Shown: piece after piece, positions 1-5,847 of the stretch | Position numbering within the stretch: position 1 is the first letter of the stretch | Layout of the letters: each line of letters begins with the position of its first letter | DNA from: Alphaproteobacteria bacterium | Lineage (GTDB): Bacteria; Pseudomonadota; Alphaproteobacteria; Rhizobiales; Rhizobiaceae | Length of the DNA stretch: 5,847 nucleotides | Direction: 5' to 3' | Assembly (NCBI GenBank): GCA_017308345.1 | Contig: JAFKFE010000409.1 | Coordinates: 1 to 5,847, forward strand | Translations under genes and position numbers: made by a program | Notes under the pieces: model-generated | What the model was told of the DNA's origin: nothing | The model's database searches: none | The model's input: only the letters and a program-made list of their open reading frames with translations

Positions 1-2
1 GA

Positions 3-566
3 TGCGCGGCGCAGATCGATCAAGCGGCGGACGCGATGACGTCGCTGCTGGCCGACGCGCGTGCCGCAATCGCCGCTCTCGAGGCGGTGGACGCCGCGCT
101 CAACGCCCGCATCGAAGGCAATGGCGCCACCGTCCCGGAATTGAAGCGGTTCCTGCAGCGTTTGCTGACGACGCTGGAGCGGAATTCCGGCGCCGGCGCC
201 GCGGCGGCGAATGGCGCCGCGAAAGCGTCCCCGCAATCGGCGCAGCCGGCATCGACGCCCGCCCCAAACGGTCATGGAGCCGAGACGATGGCAAGTGTGG
301 CAAGCCCCGTGGAAGCGAGCGCCGGTCTGCCGGACCGGATCAACTCGCGCGACGAAGTCGTCAAATGCCTCGACCTCGTCGTCGCTTTCTACGACCGCAC
401 CGAACCGTCCAGCCCCATTCCGCATCTGGCGCGCCGCGTGCGCCGGATGGTGCACATGGATTTCGTGGAACTGATGGAAGATCTCGCCCCGTCGGGGCTG
501 AAGGAGTTCCGGCTGCTTGCCGGTGTCCCCGATCCCAAGAAGCCGGCCCAGAAGGATGAAAGGTAG
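3..566 (+). CDS. tssA: TssA (ImpA family), T6SS assembly protein, 3' part only
   Basis: This is the C-terminal part of TssA; the frame is open to the left edge, so the start and N-terminal ImpA_N region lie upstream. TssA is a cytoplasmic protein that joins the baseplate and coordinates sheath and tube polymerisation. The visible 187 residues begin with an Ala-rich helical stretch, then a low-complexity Ala/Pro/Ser linker (about 183-320), then the recognisable C-terminal domain from about 342. That domain carries NSRDEVVKCLDLVVAFYDRT followed by EPSSPIP (402-422) and RRMVHMDFVELMEDLAPSG. The EPSSP(I/V)P segment preceded by an 'R.e.v..L' helix is typical of TssA proteins of the ImpA type. The ATG at 36 is internal to the reading frame, and codons continue upstream of it, so I do not treat it as the start. 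The stop TAG (564-566) is 6 bp before tssB. Identity rests on the C-terminal motif plus the tssB neighbour. Confidence 0.88.
   Translation, partial: CAAQIDQAADAMTSLLADARAAIAALEAVDAALNARIEGNGATVPELKRFLQRLLTTLERNSGAGAAAANGAAKASPQSAQPASTPAPNGHGAETMASVASPVEASAGLPDRINSRDEVVKCLDLVVAFYDRTEPSSPIPHLARRVRRMVHMDFVELMEDLAPSGLKEFRLLAGVPDPKKPAQKDER
558..563 (+). promoter_or_regulatory. Shine-Dalgarno-like site for tssB
   Basis: GAAAGG lies 9 bases before the ATG at 573 and sits inside the last codons of tssA. It is a moderate match to the anti-SD sequence and supports 573 as the tssB start, with translation likely coupled to the end of tssA. Confidence 0.5.
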
Positions 567-572
567 AAAAGC

Positions 573-1109
573 ATGCCAGCAGAGAGCAAAGCGAAGGTCA
601 TCGAAAGAAACCGCGCCCCGCGCGTGCAGATCGCCTACGACGTTGAAACCTACGGCAGCCCGACGACCATCGAACTGCCGTTCGTCATGGCCGTGATGGC
701 CGACCTTTCCGGCGCCTCGCAGACCAAGGAAGCGTCGAAGTCGGTCCTCGACCGCAACTTCGTCGAAACCGACGCCAACCGCTTCCCGAAATTCATGGAA
801 GCGATGGGGCCGCGGGTGAAAGCGCGGGTGAAGAACACGCTGCCGCAAGCCGAGGGCCAGGAACGCGACGAAGAGCTCGCCGTCGATCTCACCTTCTCCA
901 AGATGGGCGATTTCGCGCCCGACAAGATCGCCGAGCAGGTGCCGCAACTGGCCGAGATCCTCAAGATGCGCCGTCAGCTCGAGGAGCTGCTGGGCTTCAT
1001 GGACGGCCGCGTCGACGCCGAAAAGCGCATCGCGCAGCTTCTCAATAACGAGCCGCTGCTGAGCAAGATCGCCAGCCAGGCGATGGATGACGGCAAGGGC
1101 GAGGAGTAA
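573..1109 (+). CDS. tssB: TssB (VipA/ImpB), T6SS contractile sheath small subunit
   Basis: This encodes the small sheath subunit, which interlocks with TssC to form the cytoplasmic contractile sheath around the Hcp tube. The 178-residue length fits the family (about 160-180). Diagnostic motifs are RVQIAYDVETYG (residues 17-28) and ELPFVMAVMADLSG (34-47), followed by the DRNFVETDANRFPKFMEAMG region (about 60-80) and a C-terminal helix around LKMRRQLEELLGFMDG. The first 16 residues are basic and probably flexible, as in homologues. The start ATG is 6 bp past the tssA stop, with GAAAGG upstream; the Pro-Ala-Glu-Ser-Lys opening is also usual for TssB. The stop TAA is followed after 3 bases by tssC, the invariant partner order. 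No truncation or odd composition is seen. Confidence 0.97.
   Translation: MPAESKAKVIERNRAPRVQIAYDVETYGSPTTIELPFVMAVMADLSGASQTKEASKSVLDRNFVETDANRFPKFMEAMGPRVKARVKNTLPQAEGQERDEELAVDLTFSKMGDFAPDKIAEQVPQLAEILKMRRQLEELLGFMDGRVDAEKRIAQLLNNEPLLSKIASQAMDDGKGEE
1101..1106 (+). promoter_or_regulatory. Shine-Dalgarno site for tssC
   Basis: GAGGAG sits in the final two sense codons of tssB, directly before its TAA stop and 6 bases before the tssC ATG at 1113. The arrangement suggests translational coupling of the two sheath subunits, which are needed in equal amounts. Confidence 0.7.
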
Positions 1110-1112
1110 GTC

Positions 1113-2618
1113 ATGGCCGAACAGCAAAAGACCGCAGCCGCCACCGCCGAGGCGGAAGCCATCGATCTCGGCGAATTCAGCGGCCTCCTTGAAAAGGATT
1201 TCAAGGTCAAGAAGGACGACAGCGAGAAGCTGCAGCAACTGGTGCGCAACCTGGCTTTGGCCGCGCAATCACGCTCCGAGACCACGACCATCTCGTCCAA
1301 CGCGATCAAGTCGATCAAGTCGCTGATCGCCGGCATCGACAAGATGCTGACGACGCAGGTCAACGAGATCCTGCATGCGCCGGAAGTGCGCGAGATGGAG
1401 GGCACGTGGCGCGGCCTCTGGTACCTGATCAACAACACCGAGACCGATACCAAGCTGAAAATCCGGGTGATGAACATCTCCAAGGAGCAGCTGGCCGACA
1501 CGCTCGAAGACTATGAAGGCCAGATGTGGGACCAGAGCCCGATCTTCAAGAAGGTCTACACGGACGAGTATTCGATGCTGGGCGGCGAACCGATCGGCTG
1601 CATCATCGGCGCCTACGAATTCTCCAACCACCCACGCGACGTCGGCCTGCTGCGCAACATCTCGGGCGTCTGCGCCTCCGCGCACACGCCGTTCATCGCG
1701 GCCGCCTCGCCGCGCCTGTTCCGCATGGACAGCTGGCAGGAACTGCCGAACCCGCAGGACCTGCAGATGATCGTGAACAACCCGGCCTATGCGTCCTGGC
1801 AGTCGCTGCGCGAGAGCGAGGACGCCCGCTATATCGGCCTCACCATGCCGCGCGTGCTGGCGCGCCTGCCATACGGCGCCGAGACCGTTCCGGTGAAGGG
1901 CTTCACCTTCGAGGAGGAGGTGGGCGGCGACCACAACAAATATGTCTGGATGAATGCCGCCTTCCCCATGGGCGTCAACATCAACCGCAGCCACAAGCTC
2001 TATGGCTGGGGCACGCAGATCCGCGGCGTCGAGAATGGCGGCACGGTGCTCAATCTGCCGGTGCACGCCTTCCCGACCGACGACGGGTCGATCGCGATGA
2101 AATGCCCGACCGAAGTCGCCATCGACGACCGGCGCGAGGCGGAACTGGCAAAGCTCGGCCTGATGCCGATCCTGCACCGCAAGAACACCGATCTCGCGGC
2201 CTTCATCGGCGCGCATTCGCTGCAGGACGACGAGACCCGCGCCGGCCGTCTGGTCGATCCGGATGCCCAGTCGAACGAGCGGCTCTCCGCCAACCTGCCC
2301 TACCTCTTCCCGGTGTCGCGCTTCGCGCACTATCTCAAGGCGATCGCGCGCGACAAGATCGGCTCGTTCAAGGAACGCACCGACATGGAGATCTGGTTGA
2401 CCGAATGGATCAACCGGTACGTGCTGGCCAATCCGGCCTTTGCCGACGACAAGGCGCGCGCCAAGCGCCCGCTTGCCGCGGCCGAGGTGCAAGTCGACAG
2501 CGTCGAGGGCCGGCCCGGTTACTACAATGCCCGTTTCTATCTGCGGCCGCACTATCAGCTGGAAGGCATCAACGCCTCGCTCCGGCTGGTGTCGGAACTG
2601 CCGTCGGTGAAGGGCTGA
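1113..2618 (+). CDS. tssC: TssC (VipB/ImpC), T6SS contractile sheath large subunit
   Basis: This encodes the large sheath subunit. At 501 residues it is full length for the family (about 490-500). After an Ala/Glu-rich start there is an amphipathic segment at residues 17-30 (IDLGEFSGLLEKDF); by analogy with VipB, where the N-terminal helix is recognised by the ClpV unfoldase, this is the likely recycling signal (inference). Signature motifs follow: EGTWRGLWYL (96-105), GGEPIG (157-162), AYEFSNHP (167-174), HTPF (191-194), RLPYG (251-255), and the C-terminal LRPHYQLEG (477-485) leading to SLRLVSELP. The C-terminal part carries the TssB-binding beta-strands and inner face in known sheath structures. 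The ATG has GAGGAG at good spacing. A 45 bp gap separates it from hcp. It is one intact tssC; no second, diverged tssC copy follows. Confidence 0.98.
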   Translation: MAEQQKTAAATAEAEAIDLGEFSGLLEKDFKVKKDDSEKLQQLVRNLALAAQSRSETTTISSNAIKSIKSLIAGIDKMLTTQVNEILHAPEVREMEGTWRGLWYLINNTETDTKLKIRVMNISKEQLADTLEDYEGQMWDQSPIFKKVYTDEYSMLGGEPIGCIIGAYEFSNHPRDVGLLRNISGVCASAHTPFIAAASPRLFRMDSWQELPNPQDLQMIVNNPAYASWQSLRESEDARYIGLTMPRVLARLPYGAETVPVKGFTFEEEVGGDHNKYVWMNAAFPMGVNINRSHKLYGWGTQIRGVENGGTVLNLPVHAFPTDDGSIAMKCPTEVAIDDRREAELAKLGLMPILHRKNTDLAAFIGAHSLQDDETRAGRLVDPDAQSNERLSANLPYLFPVSRFAHYLKAIARDKIGSFKERTDMEIWLTEWINRYVLANPAFADDKARAKRPLAAAEVQVDSVEGRPGYYNARFYLRPHYQLEGINASLRLVSELPSVKG

Positions 2619-2663
2619 GATTGTTAAGCAAAGTCATCTGTTTCGTAGCGGTGGAGAAAGACA
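2619..2663 (+). promoter_or_regulatory. tssC-hcp spacer with Shine-Dalgarno site for hcp
   Basis: These 45 bp are the only true intergenic gap in the window and are visibly richer in A/T than the flanking genes. GGAG at 2653-2656, within an A/G-rich run, lies 7 bases before the hcp ATG at 2664 and is a good ribosome-binding site. I see no convincing stem-loop, no U-tract terminator, and no credible -35/-10 pair. A separate ribosome entry site would let Hcp be made independently of tssC translation, which fits its high demand as tube protein (inference). Confidence 0.6.
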
Positions 2664-3140
2664 ATGCCAGACAGAACCGATGCGCCTTCGATGAAGATCG
2701 ACGGCTTCCTGAAAGTCCCGGACATCAAGGGCCCGAGCAAGCGCGACGGCCATGAAGACGAGATCGAGATACATGGCGTCGATTACAAGATGATCGCGCC
2801 CTACGATCCCAATTCGCTGTCGCGGCGCGGCCGCGTGTCGATGGGAATGATCAAGTTCTTCAAGCATTACGACAAGTCGTCGCCCTACCTGAAGAAGGCG
2901 CTGTTCGAGAACAAGGCGCTGGACGAGGTGGTGTTCTCGGCGCGCCGCACCATCGATGGCGAGACCAGCGACTACCTGGTCGTGACGCTCACCGACGCCT
3001 CGATCATGGAGTACGACATGCGGCAGGCCCGCGACGAGGCGGACCTGATCGAGGAAGAAGTCAGCTTCGCCTACAAGAAGATCAAGTTCGTCTACGACAA
3101 GGACGACGAGATCGAAATGGACGTCTATGTCGGCAAGTGA
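2664..3140 (+). CDS. hcp: Hcp (TssD), T6SS inner-tube protein
   Basis: Hcp forms hexameric rings that stack into the tube ejected with the VgrG spike; it can also carry effectors in its lumen. The 158-residue protein matches Hcp in length and motif order: KIDGFLKVPDIKGPS (11-25), HEDEIEI (30-36), an FFKHYDKSSPYLKKAL segment (65-80) equivalent to the family's 'F.K..DksSP.L', SDYLVVTLTDASI (102-114), and EEEVSFAYKKIKFVY (130-144). It has no C-terminal extension, so it is a structural Hcp rather than an effector-fused one. ATG 2664 is chosen because of the SD at 2653-2656; an in-frame ATG at 2691 (Met10) would give the more usual short N-terminus but lacks an upstream SD. No signal peptide is seen, as expected. 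The end overlaps tssE by 14 bp. Confidence 0.97.
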   Translation: MPDRTDAPSMKIDGFLKVPDIKGPSKRDGHEDEIEIHGVDYKMIAPYDPNSLSRRGRVSMGMIKFFKHYDKSSPYLKKALFENKALDEVVFSARRTIDGETSDYLVVTLTDASIMEYDMRQARDEADLIEEEVSFAYKKIKFVYDKDDEIEMDVYVGK

Positions 3141-3879
3141 GGCCAAGCGGCCGGGCGCGAAAGCGCAGCTGGCCGGCAGCTCCCGGGCAAAACGCGAGGC
3201 GGTCCAGCCCTCCCTCTGGGACCGGCTCGTCAACGACTTGCCCGGGCTGACGTCGGAAATCGACGGGCTGCGCCGTCTGCTGGAGGAAGAACTCGGCGCC
3301 GAGCGCGTCGAGGCTCTTCTGGCCGGCAGCGCGCGTGCCATCGATGCCGATGCGGAGTTGACGGCCGAGCAGAAACGGCGACTGCACAGGCTGGTCTTCC
3401 AGACCGAGCATCGCGCCGAGATCGAAAGCCGCGGCGTGGTAGTATCGGCGCGCGTGCTCAGGGAAGCGGTCCGCCGCGACATCGAGGCCCTGTTCAACAC
3501 CGAGCGCTTCGAGTCCGTGCCGATGCTTTCCGATGCCGAGCACGAACAGCCCCTGGACGAGTTGCCGCCGCTCGCCGACTTTCCGGAAGTGCGCCGCAGC
3601 GTCGTCAACTACGGCGTGCCGTCCTTTTCGGGCCGCTCGTCGCGGGATTTCGACCGCGATGGCCTGGCGCGCGAGATACGCGCCGTGCTCGCTACCTTCG
3701 AGCCGCGGCTCAAGGAGAGCGCCACGACCGTCAATGTCACGCTTGGCGACAAAAGCGTCGGCCTCAAGATCGAGATCGACGCGGTGCTGATCATGACGCC
3801 GACGCCGGAACGCATGAAGCTGCGCACCACGATCAATCTCGACAACGGCCTGGCGCGAACCGAATTCCGGGAGACCTGA
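3127..3879 (+). CDS. tssE: TssE (gp25-like), T6SS baseplate wedge subunit, unusually long
   Basis: TssE is the gp25-like baseplate protein that, with TssF and TssG, forms the wedge on which the sheath is nucleated. The core is clear: a helix ending in DIEALFNTE (118-126, equivalent to the family 'dle.LLNtr'), RRSVVNYGVPSF (156-167), the hallmark FEPRL (191-195), and a C-terminal beta region (about 200-248). An SLWDRL motif at 29-34 corresponds to the usual N-terminal 'SL.dRL'. At 250 residues it is clearly longer than typical TssE (roughly 130-180 by my recollection), mostly because of a charged, probably helical stretch at about 39-107 between that motif and the core; the first 28 residues are basic and probably disordered. 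ATG 3127 lies inside hcp and has no good SD; no other ATG occurs before Met133 in the core, so this start is the best available. It ends 1 bp before tssF. Confidence 0.9.
   Translation: MSASEAKRPGAKAQLAGSSRAKREAVQPSLWDRLVNDLPGLTSEIDGLRRLLEEELGAERVEALLAGSARAIDADAELTAEQKRRLHRLVFQTEHRAEIESRGVVVSARVLREAVRRDIEALFNTERFESVPMLSDAEHEQPLDELPPLADFPEVRRSVVNYGVPSFSGRSSRDFDRDGLAREIRAVLATFEPRLKESATTVNVTLGDKSVGLKIEIDAVLIMTPTPERMKLRTTINLDNGLARTEFRET
3869..3873 (+). promoter_or_regulatory. Shine-Dalgarno site for tssF
   Basis: GGGAG lies at the very end of tssE, 7 bases before the tssF ATG at 3881 and spanning the approach to the tssE stop TGA (3877-3879). It supports 3881 as the tssF start and suggests coupling to tssE. 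Confidence 0.6.
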
Positions 3880-3880
3880 G

Positions 3881-5755
3881 ATGGATCGGGTCTTCGTGGA
3901 GTATTACGAAGAGGAACTGACCCATATCCGGGCGCTGGCCGCGGAATTCGCCGACATGCATCCGGCGGTCGCGCGCAACCTTTCCCTCGACACGGTCCCC
4001 TGCCCCGATCCCTATGTCGAACGGCTGCTCGACGGCGTGGCGTTTCTTGCCGCGCGCACGCGGCTGAAGGTCGACGCGGAGCGCTCGCGCTTTTCGCGCG
4101 CCGTGCTCGATGTGCTCTATCCGGACCTGGTGACGCCGGCGCCGGCGACGGCGATGGCGGTGCTGAAACCCGGACAGCAGGTGCAGTCGATGATCGCCGG
4201 CCACGCCGTCGCGCGCGGCACGCGGCTGGTCTCCGGCCTGCATCCAGGGCTTTCGACGCGGTCGACCTTCACCACCGCGCAAGAGGTCACGCTGTGGCCG
4301 ATCGCGATCACCTCGGTCGGCTATTTCCAGGACCGCAGCGCGCTGGCGGCGGCCGGAATCGCGCCGGTCGGCGGCGTGCGCGGCGAAGCGGCGTTCCGCA
4401 TCACGCTGGCCCGCACCGGAAAGGGCAAGCTCAGCGAATTATCGCTCGACCGCCTCGACCTGTACTTCGCCGGGCGCGCCAAGGCGCCGCTCATCTTCGA
4501 CGCGATCTTCGGCGCCTGCTCGGCCGTCGGCGCGCGGGCGGAAGGCAAGACCAATCCGCTGACCGCGCTGCCCGAGCCCGAAATGATCGGGATCCACGAC
4601 GACGAGGCGCTGATGCCGCGCACCCGCCCGACCTTCGAGGGATACCGGCTGCTGCGCGAATATTTCATGATCCCCGAGCGCTTCCATTATGTGCGCGTCG
4701 CCGGCCTGCAGCCCGTGGTGCGCAAATGCGACGGGGGAATGGAGATCATCTTCCTGTTCCGGCGTCCGGTGCCGGAGCTCGCCGATGTGGCGGTAGCCGA
4801 TTTCGAACTGTTCGCGACGCCGATCATCAATCTGTTCGAACGCGAGTGCAACGTCATCGAGATCGATCCGCGCCGGACGCGGCAGGTGCTGCACGCCGAC
4901 CGCACGCGGGCGCGCGACTTCGAGATCTTCCGGGTCACCCGGGTTGAAGACGCCGAGGCCGAAGGCGCCGAGGCGATCATTCCCGAACTGTTCAGCCTGG
5001 GGCAGAACCGTGGCAGCGGCTGGGTCTATTCGACGGAGCGGCGCCCGCGCCGGGCGACGGAGGACGAACGGCGCGACGGCCTGACCCGCACCTCCTATAC
5101 CGGCGACGATGTCTTCATCGCCGTCTCGCGTCCCGCCGGCAGCCCGGCGAACCGGCCGCTCAAGCGGCTCGACATCATGGCGCTCTGCACCAACCGCGAC
5201 CTGCCGATCCTAGACGACACGCCGACGCTGACGCTGGAGACCGCCGACCCGGTGGAAGCGGTGCGGCTGCTCGGCGCGCTGCGGCCGCCGCAACCGGCGA
5301 TCCCGGCGGCGCTGCCGGCGGGCGCCGAGGGCGAATCGCGCGCCGACAACCTCGCCTGGCGGCTGGTTGCGCAGCTCTCGCTCAATTTCCTGAGCCTGGC
5401 CAAGGAAGGCCGTGGCGTCGATCCGCTGCATGCCTTGCTCGACCTCTACGCCGATCGCGGCGATCCGAGCCTTGCCCGCAACGTGCATTCGATCACCCGC
5501 ATCGACTCGCGCCCGGTCATCGAGCGGCTCAAGATCGACGGGCCGATGTGCTTCGGTCGCGGCACCGAGGTGACGCTGCATGTCGACCAGTCGGTGCTGG
5601 CGGGCCAGAGCACGCTTTTGCTTTCGGCCCTGCTGGCGCGGCTCTTTGCCCGCCATGCGGGGATAAATGGTTTCGTGCGGACGCGTACGCGGCTGCTGCA
5701 GAAGCAGGAGGATGTGCCATGGCCGATGACGCCCGGCAATCGCTACCTGATCTAG
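3881..5755 (+). CDS. tssF: TssF (VasA/ImpG), T6SS baseplate wedge subunit
   Basis: TssF is a large cytoplasmic baseplate protein that in known structures forms a 2:1 assembly with TssG and binds TssE and TssK. The 624 residues fit the family (about 580-630). The N-terminus is diagnostic: YYEEELTHIRALAAEFADMH (8-27), then DPYVERLLDGVAFLAARTRL (43-62) and VLYPDLVTPAPA (78-89). Central features include LCTNRDLP (435-442) and WRLVAQLSLNFLSL (493-506); the C-terminus has INGF (595-598, family 'INSF') and a final PWPMTPGNRYLI, equivalent to the family's 'W.pr.G.r.l'. An acidic Ala/Glu-rich stretch of about nine residues near 354-362 (DAEAEGAEA) looks like a loop. The start has an SD (3869-3873) and agrees with the conserved N-terminus. 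The last 37 bp also encode the beginning of tssG. Confidence 0.97.
   Translation: MDRVFVEYYEEELTHIRALAAEFADMHPAVARNLSLDTVPCPDPYVERLLDGVAFLAARTRLKVDAERSRFSRAVLDVLYPDLVTPAPATAMAVLKPGQQVQSMIAGHAVARGTRLVSGLHPGLSTRSTFTTAQEVTLWPIAITSVGYFQDRSALAAAGIAPVGGVRGEAAFRITLARTGKGKLSELSLDRLDLYFAGRAKAPLIFDAIFGACSAVGARAEGKTNPLTALPEPEMIGIHDDEALMPRTRPTFEGYRLLREYFMIPERFHYVRVAGLQPVVRKCDGGMEIIFLFRRPVPELADVAVADFELFATPIINLFERECNVIEIDPRRTRQVLHADRTRARDFEIFRVTRVEDAEAEGAEAIIPELFSLGQNRGSGWVYSTERRPRRATEDERRDGLTRTSYTGDDVFIAVSRPAGSPANRPLKRLDIMALCTNRDLPILDDTPTLTLETADPVEAVRLLGALRPPQPAIPAALPAGAEGESRADNLAWRLVAQLSLNFLSLAKEGRGVDPLHALLDLYADRGDPSLARNVHSITRIDSRPVIERLKIDGPMCFGRGTEVTLHVDQSVLAGQSTLLLSALLARLFARHAGINGFVRTRTRLLQKQEDVPWPMTPGNRYLI
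5706..5711 (+). promoter_or_regulatory. Strong Shine-Dalgarno site for tssG, inside tssF
   Basis: AGGAGG, a perfect core Shine-Dalgarno sequence, sits within the tssF coding region with a 7-base spacer to the ATG at 5719. It decides the tssG start, because a closer ATG at 5712 runs into a stop after five codons. Confidence 0.8.
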
Positions 5756-5847
5756 CTGCGCCCGCAACGCCCACGGCGGACCCGCTGTCAGAAGGATACG
5801 ACTTTTTCGAACTGCTGCGCCGCCTGGAGTGGACCGTCATCCGTCGG
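5719..5847 (+). CDS. tssG: TssG (VasB/ImpH), T6SS baseplate wedge subunit, 5' part only
   Basis: The first 43 codons of tssG are present, and the frame is open through the right edge of the window. TssG bridges two TssF copies in the baseplate wedge. The visible sequence starts MADDARQSLPDL, runs through a Pro/Ala/Thr-rich stretch to about residue 22, and then shows YDFFELLRRLE (27-37), the characteristic N-terminal motif of TssG proteins ('y.FFqlvRlLe'). The start overlaps tssF by 37 bp in a different frame and is preceded by a perfect AGGAGG. Gene order (tssF then tssG) agrees with the assignment. The 22 or so residues before the motif are probably unstructured. Only the N-terminus is seen, so completeness of the gene cannot be judged. 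Confidence 0.9.
   Translation, partial: MADDARQSLPDLAAPATPTADPLSEGYDFFELLRRLEWTVIRR

Noticed and set aside
2..559. A 185-codon open frame in the other + frame over tssA
   Set aside because: It is Arg/Gly-rich with no motif, whereas the frame ending at 566 carries the TssA C-terminal EPSSPIP signature.
1305..1325. Short tandem direct repeat, ATCAAGTCG twice, in tssC
   Set aside because: It encodes IKSIKS within a normal helical part of TssC; two copies of nine bases are not evidence of a functional repeat.
1269..2552. A 427-codon open frame on the minus strand opposite tssC
   Set aside because: It lies entirely antisense to a fully conserved tssC, its translation is Arg/Val/Asp/His-rich without recognisable motifs, and long antisense frames are expected in high-GC genes.
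2621..2649. TTGTTA as a possible -35 element before hcp
   Set aside because: The hexamer 17 bp downstream (CGTAGC) is not a plausible -10, so a sigma-70 promoter is not supported.
1526..2755. A 409-codon open frame in another + frame across tssC and into hcp
   Set aside because: The translation is Arg/Gly/Pro-rich nonsense typical of a shifted high-GC frame, and it overlaps two certain genes.
5712..5729. ATG at 5712 as an alternative start next to the AGGAGG
   Set aside because: It reaches a TGA after five codons and is only directly adjacent to the SD; ATG 5719 has correct spacing and yields the TssG motif.

Overview
The window is a stretch of a type VI secretion system (T6SS) operon. All genes lie on the + strand in the order tssA (3' part) - tssB - tssC - hcp (tssD) - tssE - tssF - tssG (5' part). 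Coding sequence fills almost everything. The only real gap is 45 bp between tssC and hcp. The other junctions are 1-6 bp gaps or overlaps (14 bp hcp/tssE, 37 bp tssF/tssG), as expected for one polycistronic message whose promoter and terminator lie outside the window.

Organism: base composition is high-GC throughout with strong G/C preference at third codon positions. The protein sequences look proteobacterial, and the overall flavour suggests an alphaproteobacterium such as a rhizobial relative (Mesorhizobium-like). That placement is an impression from sequence style, not a database result. No tRNA, rRNA, insertion sequence, CRISPR array or compositional break is visible.

Layout and function: positions 3-566 encode the C-terminal part of TssA, which organises baseplate and sheath/tube assembly. 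Positions 573-2618 encode TssB and TssC, the two subunits of the contractile sheath. Positions 2664-3140 encode Hcp, the inner-tube protein. Positions 3127-5755 encode TssE and TssF, and from 5719 the start of TssG, all subunits of the baseplate wedge. The segment therefore holds the phage-tail-like half of the machine (sheath, tube, baseplate). The membrane complex (TssJ/K/L/M), ClpV, VgrG, PAAR and effectors would have to lie elsewhere.

Points worth a second look are mostly variations on a known system. TssE is long (250 aa) with about 70 extra residues between its N-terminal motif and the gp25-like core. No tagJ/impE gene and no second tssC is present where related loci often carry them. 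Hcp has a short N-terminal extension. Translation signals differ sharply between adjacent genes: hcp has a clear Shine-Dalgarno site, tssE has almost none and starts inside hcp, and tssG starts inside tssF behind a perfect AGGAGG. I found no evidence of an undescribed system here.
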